The notes under the pieces were generated by a model, which worked only from the letters and a program-made list of their open reading frames with translations, searched no databases and had not been told where the DNA came from. A stretch of 32,491 nt of DNA from Acidimicrobiaceae bacterium (GTDB lineage Bacteria > Actinomycetota > Acidimicrobiia > Acidimicrobiales > Palsa-688). Where the stretch lies: the NCBI GenBank assembly GCA_003166025.1, contig PMWT01000167.1, positions 4,207 through 36,697 of the forward strand, in the 5' to 3' direction. Positions 7,820 to 19,954 of this stretch are shown in pieces (positions within the stretch are counted from its first letter, which is position 1; each line of letters begins with the position of its first letter). The position numbers were made by a program, and so were the translations under genes.

Positions 7820-9144
7820 CTGCTCCTCCGTCCGCCGGGCGCATACGTATGCGGCGCAATGCCCTCAAGCCGCGCCCACAGGCGCGCGGCTTCCGCCGAG
7901 CTCCCGGCCGCCAGCGCGGCCGCGTCCAGCCGGGTGGACTGGCCGCCGGCGACCACCCGGTCCCCGGCAACGTAGACGTCCCGGACGCAGCGGGCGGTCA
8001 GGCCGAAGATCCAGTGCCCGGCCAGCCCTGCGGCGGTCAGCGGAGCAGGCGCCGGATAGTCCAGGATCACCAGGTCCGCGGGAGCGCCCGGCTGCAGCGT
8101 GCCGAGCAGCGGCTCGCCGGACGCCCGGCCCGCGAAGGCGGCCCCGGCCGCGAGCCGGGTTAGCGGCCAGCGGGGCGGCACGGCCAGTGACTCCTCCCTG
8201 GCCCGGAAGAAGCCGGCCTGCGACTCGGCGATCATGTCGCCGCCGATCCCGTCGGTGCCGAGGGCGACCCGGCCGGACCGGAGGGTGAACGGGGAGTGCC
8301 CGACGGCGTTGTTCATGTTGCTGCGCGGATTGCAGACGACCGTGGCGCCGGCCCTGCCCGCCAGCTCGATCTCCGGCCCGGTGACGTGCACGCAGTGCGC
8401 GAGCAGTGCCTGCCCGGTGATGACCCCGGCACGATGCAGCCGGGCGGCGGCGGTGCGGCCGCAGCGGGCCAGCGCGTCGCGGTTGTCGGCGGCGTCCTCC
8501 GCGACGTGGATGTGGATACCCACCGCTGCCTGCCGGGCGCCGTCGACGCAGGCCGCGAGGGTTTCGTCGGACATCGTGAAGGAGGCGTGCGCGCCCATCA
8601 TGCCGCGCGCCAGCGGCCGGTTTGCGGCCAGGAACCGCAGGTTCTCGGCGATCCCGGCGCGGGCCCGCCGCGAGCCATCCCGGTCGGTGACCTCGTAGCA
8701 CAGAACGCAGCGCAGCCCCAGGCTGGCGAGCGCGTCCGCGATGATGTCCAGCGACCCGTCGATCGCGTTCGGCGACGCGTGATGGTCCACGATCGTCGTC
8801 GTCCCGGCCAGCAGTGCCTCAAGCCCGGCGGTCAGTGCGGAGGCGCGGATCGACGCCTCGTCAAGCGCCCGGTCCAGCCGCCACCACACCCGCTGCAGGA
8901 TCTCGGTGAAGTCGGCCGGCGCCGCGAGCCGGAACGGCATCCCCCGCGCCAGTGCGGAGTACAGGTGATGGTGCGCGCAGACCGCGCCGGGCACGATCAG
9001 GGTGCCGGTGGCATCGCGCCGCACCGCGCCGCGCGGGGCGGTGCCGGCCGCGAGCACCCGGTCCCCGGCCAGTACCAGATCCGCGTCGGTGACCTCCGGC
9101 GGGTCCAGGGACGTCACGATCGTGCCGCCGCACAGCGCGAGCAT
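7816..9144 (-). CDS. ssnA: SsnA-like amidohydrolase (8-oxoguanine/aminohydrolase family)
   Basis: Cytosine/guanine-deaminase-type amidohydrolase. With ATG 9144 the product has 442 residues, the length I recall for E. coli SsnA, and begins at the first beta strand ([15 protein letters not shown]). The frame is open upstream to 9276, overlapping the hydroxylase gene through a run of VTANGP repeats, so an earlier GTG or ATG start is possible. Motifs: [82 protein letters not shown] and GTDGIGGDM. The family deaminates or opens a purine-type ring; E. coli ssnA lies beside ygfK and xdhD. Here it directly follows an XdhD-like gene. The exact substrate is not known. Confidence 0.87.
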   Translation of the reverse strand: MLALCGGTIVTSLDPPEVTDADLVLAGDRVLAAGTAPRGAVRRDATGTLIVPGAVCAHHHLYSALARGMPFRLAAPADFTEILQRVWWRLDRALDEASIRASALTAGLEALLAGTTTIVDHHASPNAIDGSLDIIADALASLGLRCVLCYEVTDRDGSRRARAGIAENLRFLAANRPLARGMMGAHASFTMSDETLAACVDGARQAAVGIHIHVAEDAADNRDALARCGRTAAARLHRAGVITGQALLAHCVHVTGPEIELAGRAGATVVCNPRSNMNNAVGHSPFTLRSGRVALGTDGIGGDMIAESQAGFFRAREESLAVPPRWPLTRLAAGAAFAGRASGEPLLGTLQPGAPADLVILDYPAPAPLTAAGLAGHWIFGLTARCVRDVYVAGDRVVAGGQSTRLDAAALAAGSSAEAARLWARLEGIAPHTYAPGGRRSR

Positions 9145-9163
9145 GGTCTGGCCGGGCGCCACC

Positions 9164-9217
9164 GGCCCGTTCGCTGTTACTGGCCCGTTCGCTGTCACCG
9201 GCCCGCCGGCGGTCACG
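9164..9217 (+). repeat. Three-unit 18-bp tandem repeat at the xdhD-like/ssnA-like junction
   Basis: Units at 9164-9181, 9182-9199 and 9200-9217, the first two differing at two positions (GGCCCGTTCGCTGTTACT / GGCCCGTTCGCTGTCACC), the third more diverged. Read on the - strand in the SsnA frame they encode VTANGP-type hexapeptides. They lie between the hydroxylase stop (9242) and the likely SsnA start (9144). Confidence 0.8.
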
Positions 9218-9241
9218 GCACGGCCGGCTCGTCGGCGGTCA

Positions 9242-11875
<2,634 letters not shown>

Positions 11876-12094
11876 CGCGCGCTCCCTTCCGTTTTGAGCG
11901 ACCCAACATCTTCTCCGGGGCTGCCGCCTAGGGTCAAAGGTCCAGAAGCGAGGGCGCAGAGATTCCCCGCGGCCGGTCCTGCGGGCAGCGGCCTAACGCC
12001 CGTAATCTCCCGCAATCTCCCGGAAATGCCCGCGCCCTAAGCTCGCCAGCATTCAGCCCGCGGGTCTGCTGCCGCGGGGGACCGGGGAGGGGCG
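11876..12094. promoter_or_regulatory. Divergent control region between the hydroxylase operon and the ABC importer
   Basis: 219 bp without a gene, serving both strands. It holds two direct repeats of AATCTCCCG at 12004-12012 and 12014-12022, exactly 10 bp (one helical turn) apart, and an inverted repeat CCCGCGG-N8-CCGCGGG at 12057-12078 just before the importer's Shine-Dalgarno (GGGGAGG). The repeats are seen; that they are operators is inference. No clear -35/-10 pair was assigned. Confidence 0.4.
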
Positions 12095-13408
12095 ATGAGC
12101 CAGCCCGAGGGAGCGTCCCGCGGCAGGGCGCTGGCGGCAGCCGCGCCGTTAGGCGGCTGGCGGGCGGTGTTCAATCGCTGGCTGATCCTGCCGGCCGCCG
12201 CCATCGGGGCGCTGGTCATCGGGGCCGTGATCATCGCGGCGATGGGCGCCAATCCCCTGACCGGCTACCACGCGCTGATCAGCGGCGCCTTCGGCGGCTC
12301 CTACCAGCTGGCGAGCACCGCGGTCAAGGCGGTGCCGCTGCTGCTGGTCGGCGTGGGCATCTGCATCTCGTTCCGGGCCAATGTGCTCAACATCGGCGGC
12401 GAAGGACAGCTCGTCATGGGCGGCCTGGCCAGCGCCGCGACCGCGCTCGTGCTGCCGAACCTGCCGGGCTTCGTGCTCATTCCGCTGGTGCTGCTGGCCG
12501 GGGCCGCCGGCGGGGCGATCTGGGGTGCCATCCCCGGCGCGTTCAAGGCCTACCGGGGCGTCAACGAGGTCCTGTCCACGATCATGCTCAACCTGGTTGC
12601 GGTCCAGCTGATGAACTACCTGCTGGCCGGCCCGATGATCGACAGGACGGAGTCGTTCGCGGTCGTCGGCCGGATCCCGCAGACCCGGCTGCTGTCGCCG
12701 AACTCGTGGCTGCCGATCATCGTTCCCGGCACCCAGCTGCACCTGGGCGTGGTCATCGCGGTGCTGGTCGCGGTGGCGGCATGGGTACTGCTCCGGCAGA
12801 CCGGGTTCGGGTTCCGCATCCGCGCCGTCGGGCTGTCCACCGACGCGGCCAGCTACGCGGGGATGGCCGTCAAGCGGACCACGATGCTGGCCCTGACCCT
12901 GTCCGGGGCGATGTGCGGGCTGGCCGGCACGATGCTCGTGTTCGGCAGCATCAGCCACCGGATGGTGACCGACGGCTCGCTCACCGGGTTCACCGGCAGC
13001 GACGGCTACTACGGGATCGTCGTCGCGCTGTTCGCGGGCCTCAGCCCGCTGTGGACGATCCTGTCCGCGTTCCTGTTCGGCGGCCTGCTGGTCGGCGGCG
13101 TCTCGATGGGCATCGCACTGAACGTGCCCTACTCCTCCGACCTGGTCACCACGATCGTCGGCCTGATCGTCTGCTTTGTCGTCGCGCTCGATGCCGTCCG
13201 GCGGCGGTCCGGCCTGCCGGCCGGGGCCGCCGGTCCCGCCAGCGTGCGCGAGCTGCTCACCAGAGGCTGGTTGCGGCGAGATGATGCCCGCGCGACGGCC
13301 GTGGCCCAGGCGGCGTCCGGCCAGGGCGCCGCTGAGCAGCCCGTTCCTGGACAGGCCAGCCCTGAGCCGGCCGCCGCCGCGGACCAGGCCGGGGAGGCGC
13401 AGCCGTGA
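12095..13408 (+). CDS. Nucleoside-type ABC transporter permease (BmpC/YufP-like)
   Basis: 437-residue inner-membrane permease of the BPD_transp_2 type used by guanosine/nucleoside importers. About nine hydrophobic segments are visible, starting LILPAAAIGALVIGAVIIAAMG after a cytoplasmic tail. The family signatures FRANVLNIGGEGQLVMGG and YRGVNEVLSTIMLNLVA are present. The C-terminal 60 residues are an Ala/Pro/Gln-rich hydrophilic tail without a known role. ATG 12095 has GGGGAGG four to five bases upstream. The stop overlaps the next permease start by four bases (GTGA), so the two are translated together and presumably form a heterodimer. Confidence 0.9.
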   Translation: MSQPEGASRGRALAAAAPLGGWRAVFNRWLILPAAAIGALVIGAVIIAAMGANPLTGYHALISGAFGGSYQLASTAVKAVPLLLVGVGICISFRANVLNIGGEGQLVMGGLASAATALVLPNLPGFVLIPLVLLAGAAGGAIWGAIPGAFKAYRGVNEVLSTIMLNLVAVQLMNYLLAGPMIDRTESFAVVGRIPQTRLLSPNSWLPIIVPGTQLHLGVVIAVLVAVAAWVLLRQTGFGFRIRAVGLSTDAASYAGMAVKRTTMLALTLSGAMCGLAGTMLVFGSISHRMVTDGSLTGFTGSDGYYGIVVALFAGLSPLWTILSAFLFGGLLVGGVSMGIALNVPYSSDLVTTIVGLIVCFVVALDAVRRRSGLPAGAAGPASVRELLTRGWLRRDDARATAVAQAASGQGAAEQPVPGQASPEPAAAADQAGEAQP

Positions 13409-14346
13409 GCCACTTCTTCACCGCGGCCGTCCTGTCGGCCACCATCGCGTCCGGCATCGCCCTCGGCGCACCGCTGCTGCTGGCCGCCCTCGGGGAGACG
13501 GTCGGGCAGCGCAGCGGCGTGCTGAACCTGGGTGTCGACGGCATCATGCTGCTCGCCGCGTTCGGCGCCTACCTGGTCGCGCTGCGGACCGGCAGTATCG
13601 GGTGGGGGGTCCTCGTCGCCCTGGCCATCGGCGTGGTGATGGGCCTGATCACCGCGTTCATCAACGTGACAATCGGCGCCGAGCAGGGTATCAGCGGTAT
13701 CGGGATCTACATCGCCGCGCTCGGCCTGTCCGGGCTGCTCTTCGAACGGTACGTCGGCACCCCGACGCCGATCACCAACAGCCGCGGGCCGTTCGTGGCG
13801 GTGCACATCCCGCTGCTGGACCGGATTCCCTACCTCGGCACCATGCTGTTCAAGCAGAACATCCTGGTCTACGCCGCGCTGCTGCTGGTCCCCGCGCTCA
13901 CCTACGTGCTGCACCACACCACGTACGGGATGAACGTGCACGCGGCCGGGGAGAACCCGGCGGCCGCCGACAGCCTCGGCGTCAGCGTGACCCGGGTGCG
14001 CTACACCGCGGTCATCTTCGGCAGCACGATGGCCGGCCTGGCCGGGGCCTCGCTGCTCATCCTGGACGGCATCTTCCAGGAGAACCTCACCCAGGGGGCC
14101 GGGTTCATCGCTGTCGCGCTGGTGTACTTCGGCGGCTGGCGGCCGGCCGGGGTCGCCCTCGGTGCCCTCCTCTACGGGCTGACCGGATCGGTCATCCTCA
14201 CCTGGAAGACGCTCGGCATCATCCCGCTGTCCCTTTCCGACCTCGCGGCGACGGCCCCGGCGGTGATCGTCGTGCTGGCCCTGCTCTTCCTGGTCGGGCG
14301 GTACCGGCAGCCCGCCGCGCTCGGCAAACCGTACCGGCGGCAGTGA
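13405..14346 (+). CDS. Nucleoside-type ABC transporter permease, second subunit (YufQ-like)
   Basis: 313-residue membrane protein, partner of the preceding permease. It begins with MSHFFTAAVLSATIASGIAL and carries the signature GQRSGVLNLGVDGIMLLAAF, the equivalent of the EGQ loop in the other subunit, and ALVYFGGWRPAGVALGALLYGL near the C-terminus. The GTG start overlaps the upstream stop. The set is followed by a BMP-type binding protein and a double ATPase, an unusual order (permeases first), but all four parts of an importer are present. Confidence 0.9.
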   Translation: MSHFFTAAVLSATIASGIALGAPLLLAALGETVGQRSGVLNLGVDGIMLLAAFGAYLVALRTGSIGWGVLVALAIGVVMGLITAFINVTIGAEQGISGIGIYIAALGLSGLLFERYVGTPTPITNSRGPFVAVHIPLLDRIPYLGTMLFKQNILVYAALLLVPALTYVLHHTTYGMNVHAAGENPAAADSLGVSVTRVRYTAVIFGSTMAGLAGASLLILDGIFQENLTQGAGFIAVALVYFGGWRPAGVALGALLYGLTGSVILTWKTLGIIPLSLSDLAATAPAVIVVLALLFLVGRYRQPAALGKPYRRQ

Positions 14347-14399
14347 CCTGGCCGCTGGCTGTCACGGCACGCAATAAAGCAGATAAGAGAGGCAAGACA

Positions 14400-15407
14400 A
14401 TGAACATATCCTTCACCAGGACGCGGTGGCTGGCCGCAGGAGCTGCGGTCCTGATCCTGGCCGCCGGGTGCGGCAGCAGCAGTGCCACGCCCACGGCGGC
14501 CTCCAGCCACGCCCCCCCGGTACTCAAGGTCGCGCTGATCACCCCCAGCGCCACCAACGACCTGGCGTTCAGCCAGGCCATGTACGCCGCCCTGCAGTCG
14601 CTGCAGGCCAAGGACGACCTGAAGATCTCGGTCCAGGACAACATGTTCGTGGTATCGGACGCGGCCAACGCGATGCAGGAGTTCGCGTCGCAGGGCTACA
14701 ACCTCATCATTGCCAACGGATCGCAGTACGGCAGCACGGTTCAGCAGCTGGCCGCCAAGTATCCCAAGGTGTCGTTCGCCTGGGGCACGGCCGGGTCGAC
14801 GTACGGCCTGAAGAACGTGTTCGCCTACCAGGCCGCGGCCAATGAGGGCGGCTATGTGCAGGGCTACATGGCCGGGCTGCTGAGCAAGAAGAAGGTGATC
14901 GGGGTCATCGGCCCGATCAACGTGGGTGACGCCCAGCTGTACACCGGGGGCTTCAAGGCCGGTGCCCTCGCCGCCGACCAGCACGCCACCGTGCACCTGT
15001 CGTTCACCGGCTCGTTCAGCGACGTATCCCTGATGGCCAGCGCGGCCAAGTCCTATGTGTCCGAGGGCGCAGACGTGCTCACCGGCAGTTCCCAGTCGGT
15101 GGTCGGCGCGATCGGCGTGGCCAAGTCCGACAACGTGGCCTGGTTCGGCACCCAGTGGGATCAGTCGTCGCTGGCCCCCGCGGACGTGGTCTCCAGCCAG
15201 GCTTACAACTGGGTTCCGGTGCTGTCGCAGATTTTCACCGCGATCCGGGCGGGCAAGCTGGGCGGTGCGACCTACACGATCACGCTGAAGAACGGTGGGG
15301 AGAAGATCGAGTTCAACCCGGGCTACCAGCTGCCCGCCTCGGTCAAGGCCGCGGGCGAATCGGTGGCCGGGAAGATCGAGTCCGGCGCGATCACGCCGCC
15401 TCAATGA
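14400..15407 (+). CDS. BMP-family substrate-binding lipoprotein (nucleoside-type ABC importer)
   Basis: 335-residue binding protein. A lipoprotein signal peptide with lipobox LAAGC places the acylated Cys at residue 24, followed by a Ser/Thr/Ala linker, so the mature protein is tethered outside the membrane. The BMP/PnrA-like domain follows: KVALITPSATNDLAFSQAMY, NLIIANGSQYGSTVQQLA, NVFAYQAAANEGGYVQGYMAG and VIGVIGPINV. ATG 14400 has AGAGAGG 7 nt upstream. BMP proteins bind purine nucleosides in characterised cases; other ligands (riboflavin, autoinducer-like molecules) are known in the fold, so the nucleoside assignment rests on the neighbouring purine-type enzymes as well. Confidence 0.9.
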   Translation: MNISFTRTRWLAAGAAVLILAAGCGSSSATPTAASSHAPPVLKVALITPSATNDLAFSQAMYAALQSLQAKDDLKISVQDNMFVVSDAANAMQEFASQGYNLIIANGSQYGSTVQQLAAKYPKVSFAWGTAGSTYGLKNVFAYQAAANEGGYVQGYMAGLLSKKKVIGVIGPINVGDAQLYTGGFKAGALAADQHATVHLSFTGSFSDVSLMASAAKSYVSEGADVLTGSSQSVVGAIGVAKSDNVAWFGTQWDQSSLAPADVVSSQAYNWVPVLSQIFTAIRAGKLGGATYTITLKNGGEKIEFNPGYQLPASVKAAGESVAGKIESGAITPPQ

Positions 15408-15437
15408 GACCAGCACGGTAGCGACCAGCACAGGGAG
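15408..15437 (+). repeat. Two-copy 15-bp tandem repeat upstream of the ABC ATPase
   Basis: GACCAGCACGGTAGC followed by GACCAGCACAGGGAG, occupying the gap right after the binding-protein stop. The second copy merges into the GGGAG-rich ribosome binding region. Confidence 0.65.
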
Positions 15438-15449
15438 AGGGAGACGGCG

Positions 15450-17000
15450 TTGGCGAGTACCCCCGCGGCGGCCGGCCCGCTGCTCGAGATGCGCGGGATC
15501 ACCAAGCGCTTCCCGGGGGTGCTCGCCAGCGACCGGGTTGACTTCGATGTCCGGGCCGGTGAGGTGCATGCCCTGTTCGGCGAGAACGGCGCCGGCAAGA
15601 GCACGCTCATGCGGATCCTGTACGGCCTCTGCCCGCCGGACGAAGGCGAGATCCTGCTGCGCGGGGAGCCCGTCGCCATCCGGTCCCCCGCGACGGCCAT
15701 CGCCCGCGGCATCGGCATGATTCACCAGCACTTCATGCTGGTGCCCACGATGACCGTGGCGCAGAACGTGGCGCTCGGGCTGAAGTCCTCCCGCGGCCCG
15801 CTCATCGACCCGGGCCGGGTCAGCGTCCGCATCCGGGAGCTGTCCGACCGCTACGGGCTCTGGATCGATCCGGACGCCCTGGTCCGGCAGCTGTCGGTCG
15901 GTGAGCGCCAGCGAGTGGAGATCATCAAGACGCTCTACCGCGACGTCTCGCTGCTCGTGCTCGACGAGCCCACGGCGGTGCTGACGCCAGGCGAGGTGCG
16001 CGACCTGTTCGGCGTGCTGACGGTGATGATCAGCAACGGCCTGGGCGTGGTCTTCATCTCGCACAAGATGAACGAAGTGCTCGAGCTGTCGAACCGGATC
16101 ACCGTGCTGCGCGGCGGCCGGAAGATCGCCACCGTCGACGCCGCGAGCACGTCCAAGGCCGAGCTCGCCACGATGATGGTCGGGCACGAAGTCGCGCCGC
16201 TGCCCGTGCCGCCCGGGAGGCGGGACGGGGCGGTCCGGCTCGCGGTGACCGGCCTGCGCGCGGCCGGTGATCGCGGCACTGAGGCGGTCCGCGGGCTGTC
16301 GCTGACGGCCCGGTCAGGCGAGATCCTCGGCATCGCCGGCGTCTCCGGCAACGGACAGCGCGAACTGGCCGAGACCATCGCTGGGCTGCGCCCGGTGACC
16401 GGCGGCAGCATCGTCCTGGACGGCACAAACGTGACCGGCCGCAAGCCGGCCGCTGTGCGCGGCGCGGGCCTGGGCTACGTCCCCGAGGAGCGGATGCGGG
16501 ACGGGGTCATCGGGGATTTCACCGTCGCCGAGAACCTGCTGCTGGTGGACAGCACCAGCCCCGCCTTCTTTCGGCGGGGGTTCCTGCGCCGGGAAGCCGT
16601 CCGGCGGTATTGCGCCGGTCTGGTCGCCGATTTCAGCATCCGGACGCCGCGCCTGGAGACGCCCGCACGTAACCTGTCCGGCGGCAACATCCAGAAGCTG
16701 ATCATGGCGCGCGAGCTGTCCCGCTCGCCGGCGGTGCTGCTGGTGGCGCAGCCCACCCGCGGCATCGACGTCGCCTCCTCGCGGTACATCCACCAGCGGC
16801 TGCTGGGCCAGCGCGTCGCGGGCACCGCCGTCGTGGTCATCTCCGAGGACCTGGAAGAGGTGATGACGATCTGCGACCGGCTGCTCGTCGTATACGAGGG
16901 CCGTATCGCCGGCGAGGCCGACCCGCGCACGGTCAGCCGTGAGGCGATAGGCCTGCTGATGGCCGGGACCACGGCCGGCCCGGCGCGGCCCAGCGGCTAG
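15450..17000 (+). CDS. ABC transporter ATP-binding protein, two fused ATPase domains (nucleoside importer)
   Basis: 516-residue cytoplasmic ATPase energising the importer. The first domain has Walker A GENGAGKST (residues 44-52), signature LSVGERQRVEI and Walker B LLVLDEPTAVLTP. The second has a degenerate P-loop (GVSGNGQRE), signature NLSGGNIQKLIMARE and VAQPTRGID, the usual asymmetry of the sugar/nucleoside MglA/YufO group. The start is TTG 15450, chosen because AGGGAG lies 6 nt upstream and the alternative ATG (LLEMRGITKRF) would cut into the first strand. It is the last gene of the importer operon and converges on the PLP-enzyme operon. Confidence 0.92.
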   Translation: MASTPAAAGPLLEMRGITKRFPGVLASDRVDFDVRAGEVHALFGENGAGKSTLMRILYGLCPPDEGEILLRGEPVAIRSPATAIARGIGMIHQHFMLVPTMTVAQNVALGLKSSRGPLIDPGRVSVRIRELSDRYGLWIDPDALVRQLSVGERQRVEIIKTLYRDVSLLVLDEPTAVLTPGEVRDLFGVLTVMISNGLGVVFISHKMNEVLELSNRITVLRGGRKIATVDAASTSKAELATMMVGHEVAPLPVPPGRRDGAVRLAVTGLRAAGDRGTEAVRGLSLTARSGEILGIAGVSGNGQRELAETIAGLRPVTGGSIVLDGTNVTGRKPAAVRGAGLGYVPEERMRDGVIGDFTVAENLLLVDSTSPAFFRRGFLRREAVRRYCAGLVADFSIRTPRLETPARNLSGGNIQKLIMARELSRSPAVLLVAQPTRGIDVASSRYIHQRLLGQRVAGTAVVVISEDLEEVMTICDRLLVVYEGRIAGEADPRTVSREAIGLLMAGTTAGPARPSG

Positions 17001-17022
17001 CCCGGTACGCGGAACCCGGGCT
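16999..17022. terminator. Possible bidirectional hairpin between convergent operons
   Basis: AGCCCGG and CCGGGCT form a perfect 7-bp stem around a 10-base loop directly at the ATPase stop and 27 bp before the end of the convergent gene. There is no T tract on either strand, so it is only a candidate. Confidence 0.4.
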
Positions 17023-17048
17023 GACCGTGCGCAGCGCGGTGTGCCTGG

Positions 17049-18404
17049 TCATGTGCCTGATCGCTGTATGCCGGTGAACAGCACCGCTACCGTGTGCTCC
17101 GGCGCGATGGCACCGGATTCGAGCAGTTCAGGCAGCCCGGCCAGGCCCGCGGTACCCGTCGCGTCGGCGGGGTAACCAGCCTGCACGCCGAGCCGGTACG
17201 CCGCGCCGAGCTGATCCTCGGACACCACTACCGGCCTCCCGCCGGTGCGGAGCATGCCTTCCACCACGGCACGCCAGTCGTACGTCTCGTCGTCAAGGAT
17301 CCCGGCGGCCAGGCTCTTCGGCTCGCTCTCCCACGGCCACATGAAATCCGACCGGTGCCGGGCCGCGGCGGCGACCGCGGCCCGGATATCAGCCGCCGCC
17401 GGGTCGGCGGGCAGCGTGCCGCGGACCAGCTCGTAGGCGCGTTCCAGCGGGTGGGCGCCCTCGGTCTGCACGGTGTGGACCTGTGGCACGCCGGCTGCGG
17501 CGCCGAGTGCCGCGGCCTCGGTGCACGCGTTGATACAGGCGGTGGCGAGGGCTCCGCCGCCGACCTGGACGACGAGGTGGTCCAGGGCCACGCCGGCCGC
17601 GCTCAGCCCGGCGACCAGCTCGAAGCCGAGCGTCTCGCCGCCCTCGATGGCCAGGCCGTTCAGGTTGCCCTGGCAGGTGAACGGGATCGCCCCGCCGGCC
17701 AGCTCGGCGCGCAGCCGGTGACAGGACGGGTCGCCCGGCTGGCCTGGCCGCCGGGGACAGGTGCTGACGTCGGCCCCCAGGTCAGCGAGCCGCGCCACGG
17801 TGCCGGACGCGGCGTCCGAGGGCACGAACACCCGCAGCGGCCAGTCCGCGGCCCGGGCCAGCACGGCGGCGGCAAGCGCGGCGTTGCCGCAGCTGGCGAT
17901 GGCCAGCTCCGGGCGGCGGGCCGGGTCGGTGCTGCCGATCCGCTCGGCCACCAGCAGGTGCAGCAGCACGCCCATCAGGTGACGGCCCTTATGCGAGCCC
18001 GCCACGTTGCCGGTCTCGTCCTTCACCCAGACCCCGCCGGGCGCGCGGAATCCGAGCACGTCGCTGAGCCGTTCATCGCGCCGCAGCGGGGTACGCCGGA
18101 AGCCGTGCCCGTCGACCGAGGCGATCCGCTCGTCGAGCCGGCCGGCCAGGGCGCAGAAGTCCTCGTCGGCCAGGCCGCCGTTGATGGCCCGGTGGTAGCT
18201 GTGCAGCAGGCCGCGGTAGGCGGCGAATGGCTCGGCCCGGCCGCCGGCGGCCGGGAAGCGTACCTGGCCGGGATCCAGGACCCGGACGATCACGTGGTCG
18301 ACGTCGTCGTCCCCGGCGTTGCGGCAGGCGAACGGATAGGGCTCGGACCGCTCAGGTGCGGTCCCGCAGCCCGCGCAGACCAGGGTGGACGCGCCCTGGC
18401 TCAC
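17049..18404 (-). CDS. PLP-dependent fold-type II enzyme with N-terminal Zn-ribbon-like Cys motif
   Basis: 451-residue relative of threonine synthase/cysteine synthase. The start GTG 18404 overlaps the upstream TGA (GTGA), placing a Cys motif (Cys10, Cys13, Cys27) at the N-terminus as in threonine-synthase-like proteins. The PLP Lys is Lys139 in [13 protein letters not shown]. The substrate-carboxylate loop is [10 protein letters not shown], and the phosphate-binding glycines are in [13 protein letters not shown]. It is clearly an intact enzyme but too diverged to name. It is translationally coupled to a second fold-type II enzyme, suggesting a complex or consecutive reactions. Beta-elimination releasing ammonia would fit the adjacent glutamate dehydrogenase, but this is inference. 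Confidence 0.8.
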   Translation of the reverse strand: MSQGASTLVCAGCGTAPERSEPYPFACRNAGDDDVDHVIVRVLDPGQVRFPAAGGRAEPFAAYRGLLHSYHRAINGGLADEDFCALAGRLDERIASVDGHGFRRTPLRRDERLSDVLGFRAPGGVWVKDETGNVAGSHKGRHLMGVLLHLLVAERIGSTDPARRPELAIASCGNAALAAAVLARAADWPLRVFVPSDAASGTVARLADLGADVSTCPRRPGQPGDPSCHRLRAELAGGAIPFTCQGNLNGLAIEGGETLGFELVAGLSAAGVALDHLVVQVGGGALATACINACTEAAALGAAAGVPQVHTVQTEGAHPLERAYELVRGTLPADPAAADIRAAVAAAARHRSDFMWPWESEPKSLAAGILDDETYDWRAVVEGMLRTGGRPVVVSEDQLGAAYRLGVQAGYPADATGTAGLAGLPELLESGAIAPEHTVAVLFTGIQRSGT

Positions 18405-19894
18405 GGGGTGACCCCGGTCCGCCCGTTGAACTGGCGGATCATCTCGTCCCACGCGTCCGTCTTGCTGCGCAGGCCGGTCCAGAACGACGGCTCCCAGCGT
18501 GCGGCGAACGACTCGACCGGCACGCCCTGCTGCTCGACCCAGGTGAAGTAGCCGAGGTCGAAGATCCGCCGGCGGTCTGTGCGCGTGGTCTCCAGCAGCT
18601 CATCGGTGCCCGCGCCGAGCATCCACCGGCCGAACGCCTCGGCTGCGGCGATCTCGTCGAAGCCGCGGGGGAAGTCACGGGCCGCGATCCGGGCCCGCTC
18701 GCTGCCGTACATGCTGGCCCCGTCGGTGGCGACCGTGGCGATCACGTCGTCCGGCCCGAGGTCGAGGTACTTCGCGAGCTTCACGCTCGCCAGGATGTTG
18801 CAGATGGACGACAGCCCGAACAGTGGCAGCGCGGCGATGACGGCCTCGCTCACGCCGCGCCGGCCGCGCAGGTAGGACAGGCCGGCCGGCTCAGCGAACA
18901 GCAGCGCCAGGTGATCGGTCGCCTGGTCGGACACCGCGGCCACGAAGTCGGTGCTGGCCACGTTGTGGATCAGCGGGATGTGCTTGTCCCCGATGCCCTG
19001 GATGTTGTGCTCGCCGAACCCGTTGTAAAGCATGGTCGGGCACTCCAGGGCCTCGACGGCTACGATGCGGGCGCCGTGATCTTGCTTCAGACGGTCGCCG
19101 GCACCCAGCGTCCCGGCCGACCCCGAGGCCGAGACGAAGGCGCGCAGGCGAAGATCGGCCTCGTCCTCCCGTAGGTGTTCGAACACGTCGCCCAGGGCCG
19201 CCCCGGTGCACTGGTAGTGCACCAGGTAGTTGCCAAACTCGGAGAACTGGTTGAAGATCACGTTGGCGGGGTCCTGCGAGAGCTCCGCGCACTTGTCGTA
19301 GATCTCCTTCACGTTGCTCTCCGACCCCGGAGTGGCGATCACGTCGGCCGGGTCGGTGACCCAGTCTTCGAGCCAAGCGAAGCGTTCCCGGCTCATCCCT
19401 TCGGGGAGCACCGCCACGCCCCGGCAGCCCATTAGCCGCGAGATGGCCACACCGCCTCGGCAGTAATTACCAGTGGAAGGCCATACGGCCCGGTGGGACG
19501 TGGGGTCGAACTGGCCGGTGACGACCCGGGGCGCCAGGCAGGCATAGGCTGCCAGCACCTTGTGGGCACGGATCATGGGGAACCGGTCGCCGATGGCCAC
19601 CACTATCTTGGCGTCCACACCGGTCAGTTGCTTCCCAAGCACCACGTGCCCAGGGACGGCGACCTGCTCGCTCCGATCGGCGCCGTTGTACCAGTGCACC
19701 CGGAACAGGTTGAGCGGGTGCGCCTCGTCCGGCTTCACCGCGGCGAGAGCTTGGCGGACCGCCCCCGGGATCTTGTGCGGCTCAGCCAGCTCGGCGAAGG
19801 TCGGCAACAGTACCTGAGCGTCGCGGAAACGTCGCACGGCGCGGTCGTAGACGCCGCGGTCGACAATGTGGTCCTCTAGTCCCGAAGTTGGCAT
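18401..19894 (-). CDS. PLP-dependent fold-type II enzyme, cysteine-synthase-like, long form
   Basis: 497-residue protein of the tryptophan-synthase-beta superfamily. The probable Schiff-base Lys is Lys112 in [12 protein letters not shown], followed by [13 protein letters not shown] (the S-x-G-N substrate loop) and [15 protein letters not shown] (phosphate-binding glycines). It has an unusually long N-terminal part before the Lys ([19 protein letters not shown]) and a long C-terminal tail, making it about 150 residues longer than ordinary cysteine synthases. ATG 19894 is preceded by AGGAG about ten nt upstream. It lies 60 bp after glutamate dehydrogenase and overlaps the second PLP enzyme. Related proteins are usually annotated only as PLP-dependent subunit beta. 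The reaction is unknown. Confidence 0.8.
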   Translation of the reverse strand: MPTSGLEDHIVDRGVYDRAVRRFRDAQVLLPTFAELAEPHKIPGAVRQALAAVKPDEAHPLNLFRVHWYNGADRSEQVAVPGHVVLGKQLTGVDAKIVVAIGDRFPMIRAHKVLAAYACLAPRVVTGQFDPTSHRAVWPSTGNYCRGGVAISRLMGCRGVAVLPEGMSRERFAWLEDWVTDPADVIATPGSESNVKEIYDKCAELSQDPANVIFNQFSEFGNYLVHYQCTGAALGDVFEHLREDEADLRLRAFVSASGSAGTLGAGDRLKQDHGARIVAVEALECPTMLYNGFGEHNIQGIGDKHIPLIHNVASTDFVAAVSDQATDHLALLFAEPAGLSYLRGRRGVSEAVIAALPLFGLSSICNILASVKLAKYLDLGPDDVIATVATDGASMYGSERARIAARDFPRGFDEIAAAEAFGRWMLGAGTDELLETTRTDRRRIFDLGYFTWVEQQGVPVESFAARWEPSFWTGLRSKTDAWDEMIRQFNGRTGVTP

Positions 19895-19954
19895 GGTCCT
19901 GCCGCTCCTAAGTTGTCTCTTTGCCGTCGGTGTGACTGCGCGCCGTGGCGGCGA

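Noticed and set aside
17049-19894. Diaminopropionate ammonia-lyase (YgeX) by analogy with E. coli
   Set aside because: Both proteins are fold-type II PLP enzymes but neither shows recognisable YgeX sequence; position alone is too weak for the name.
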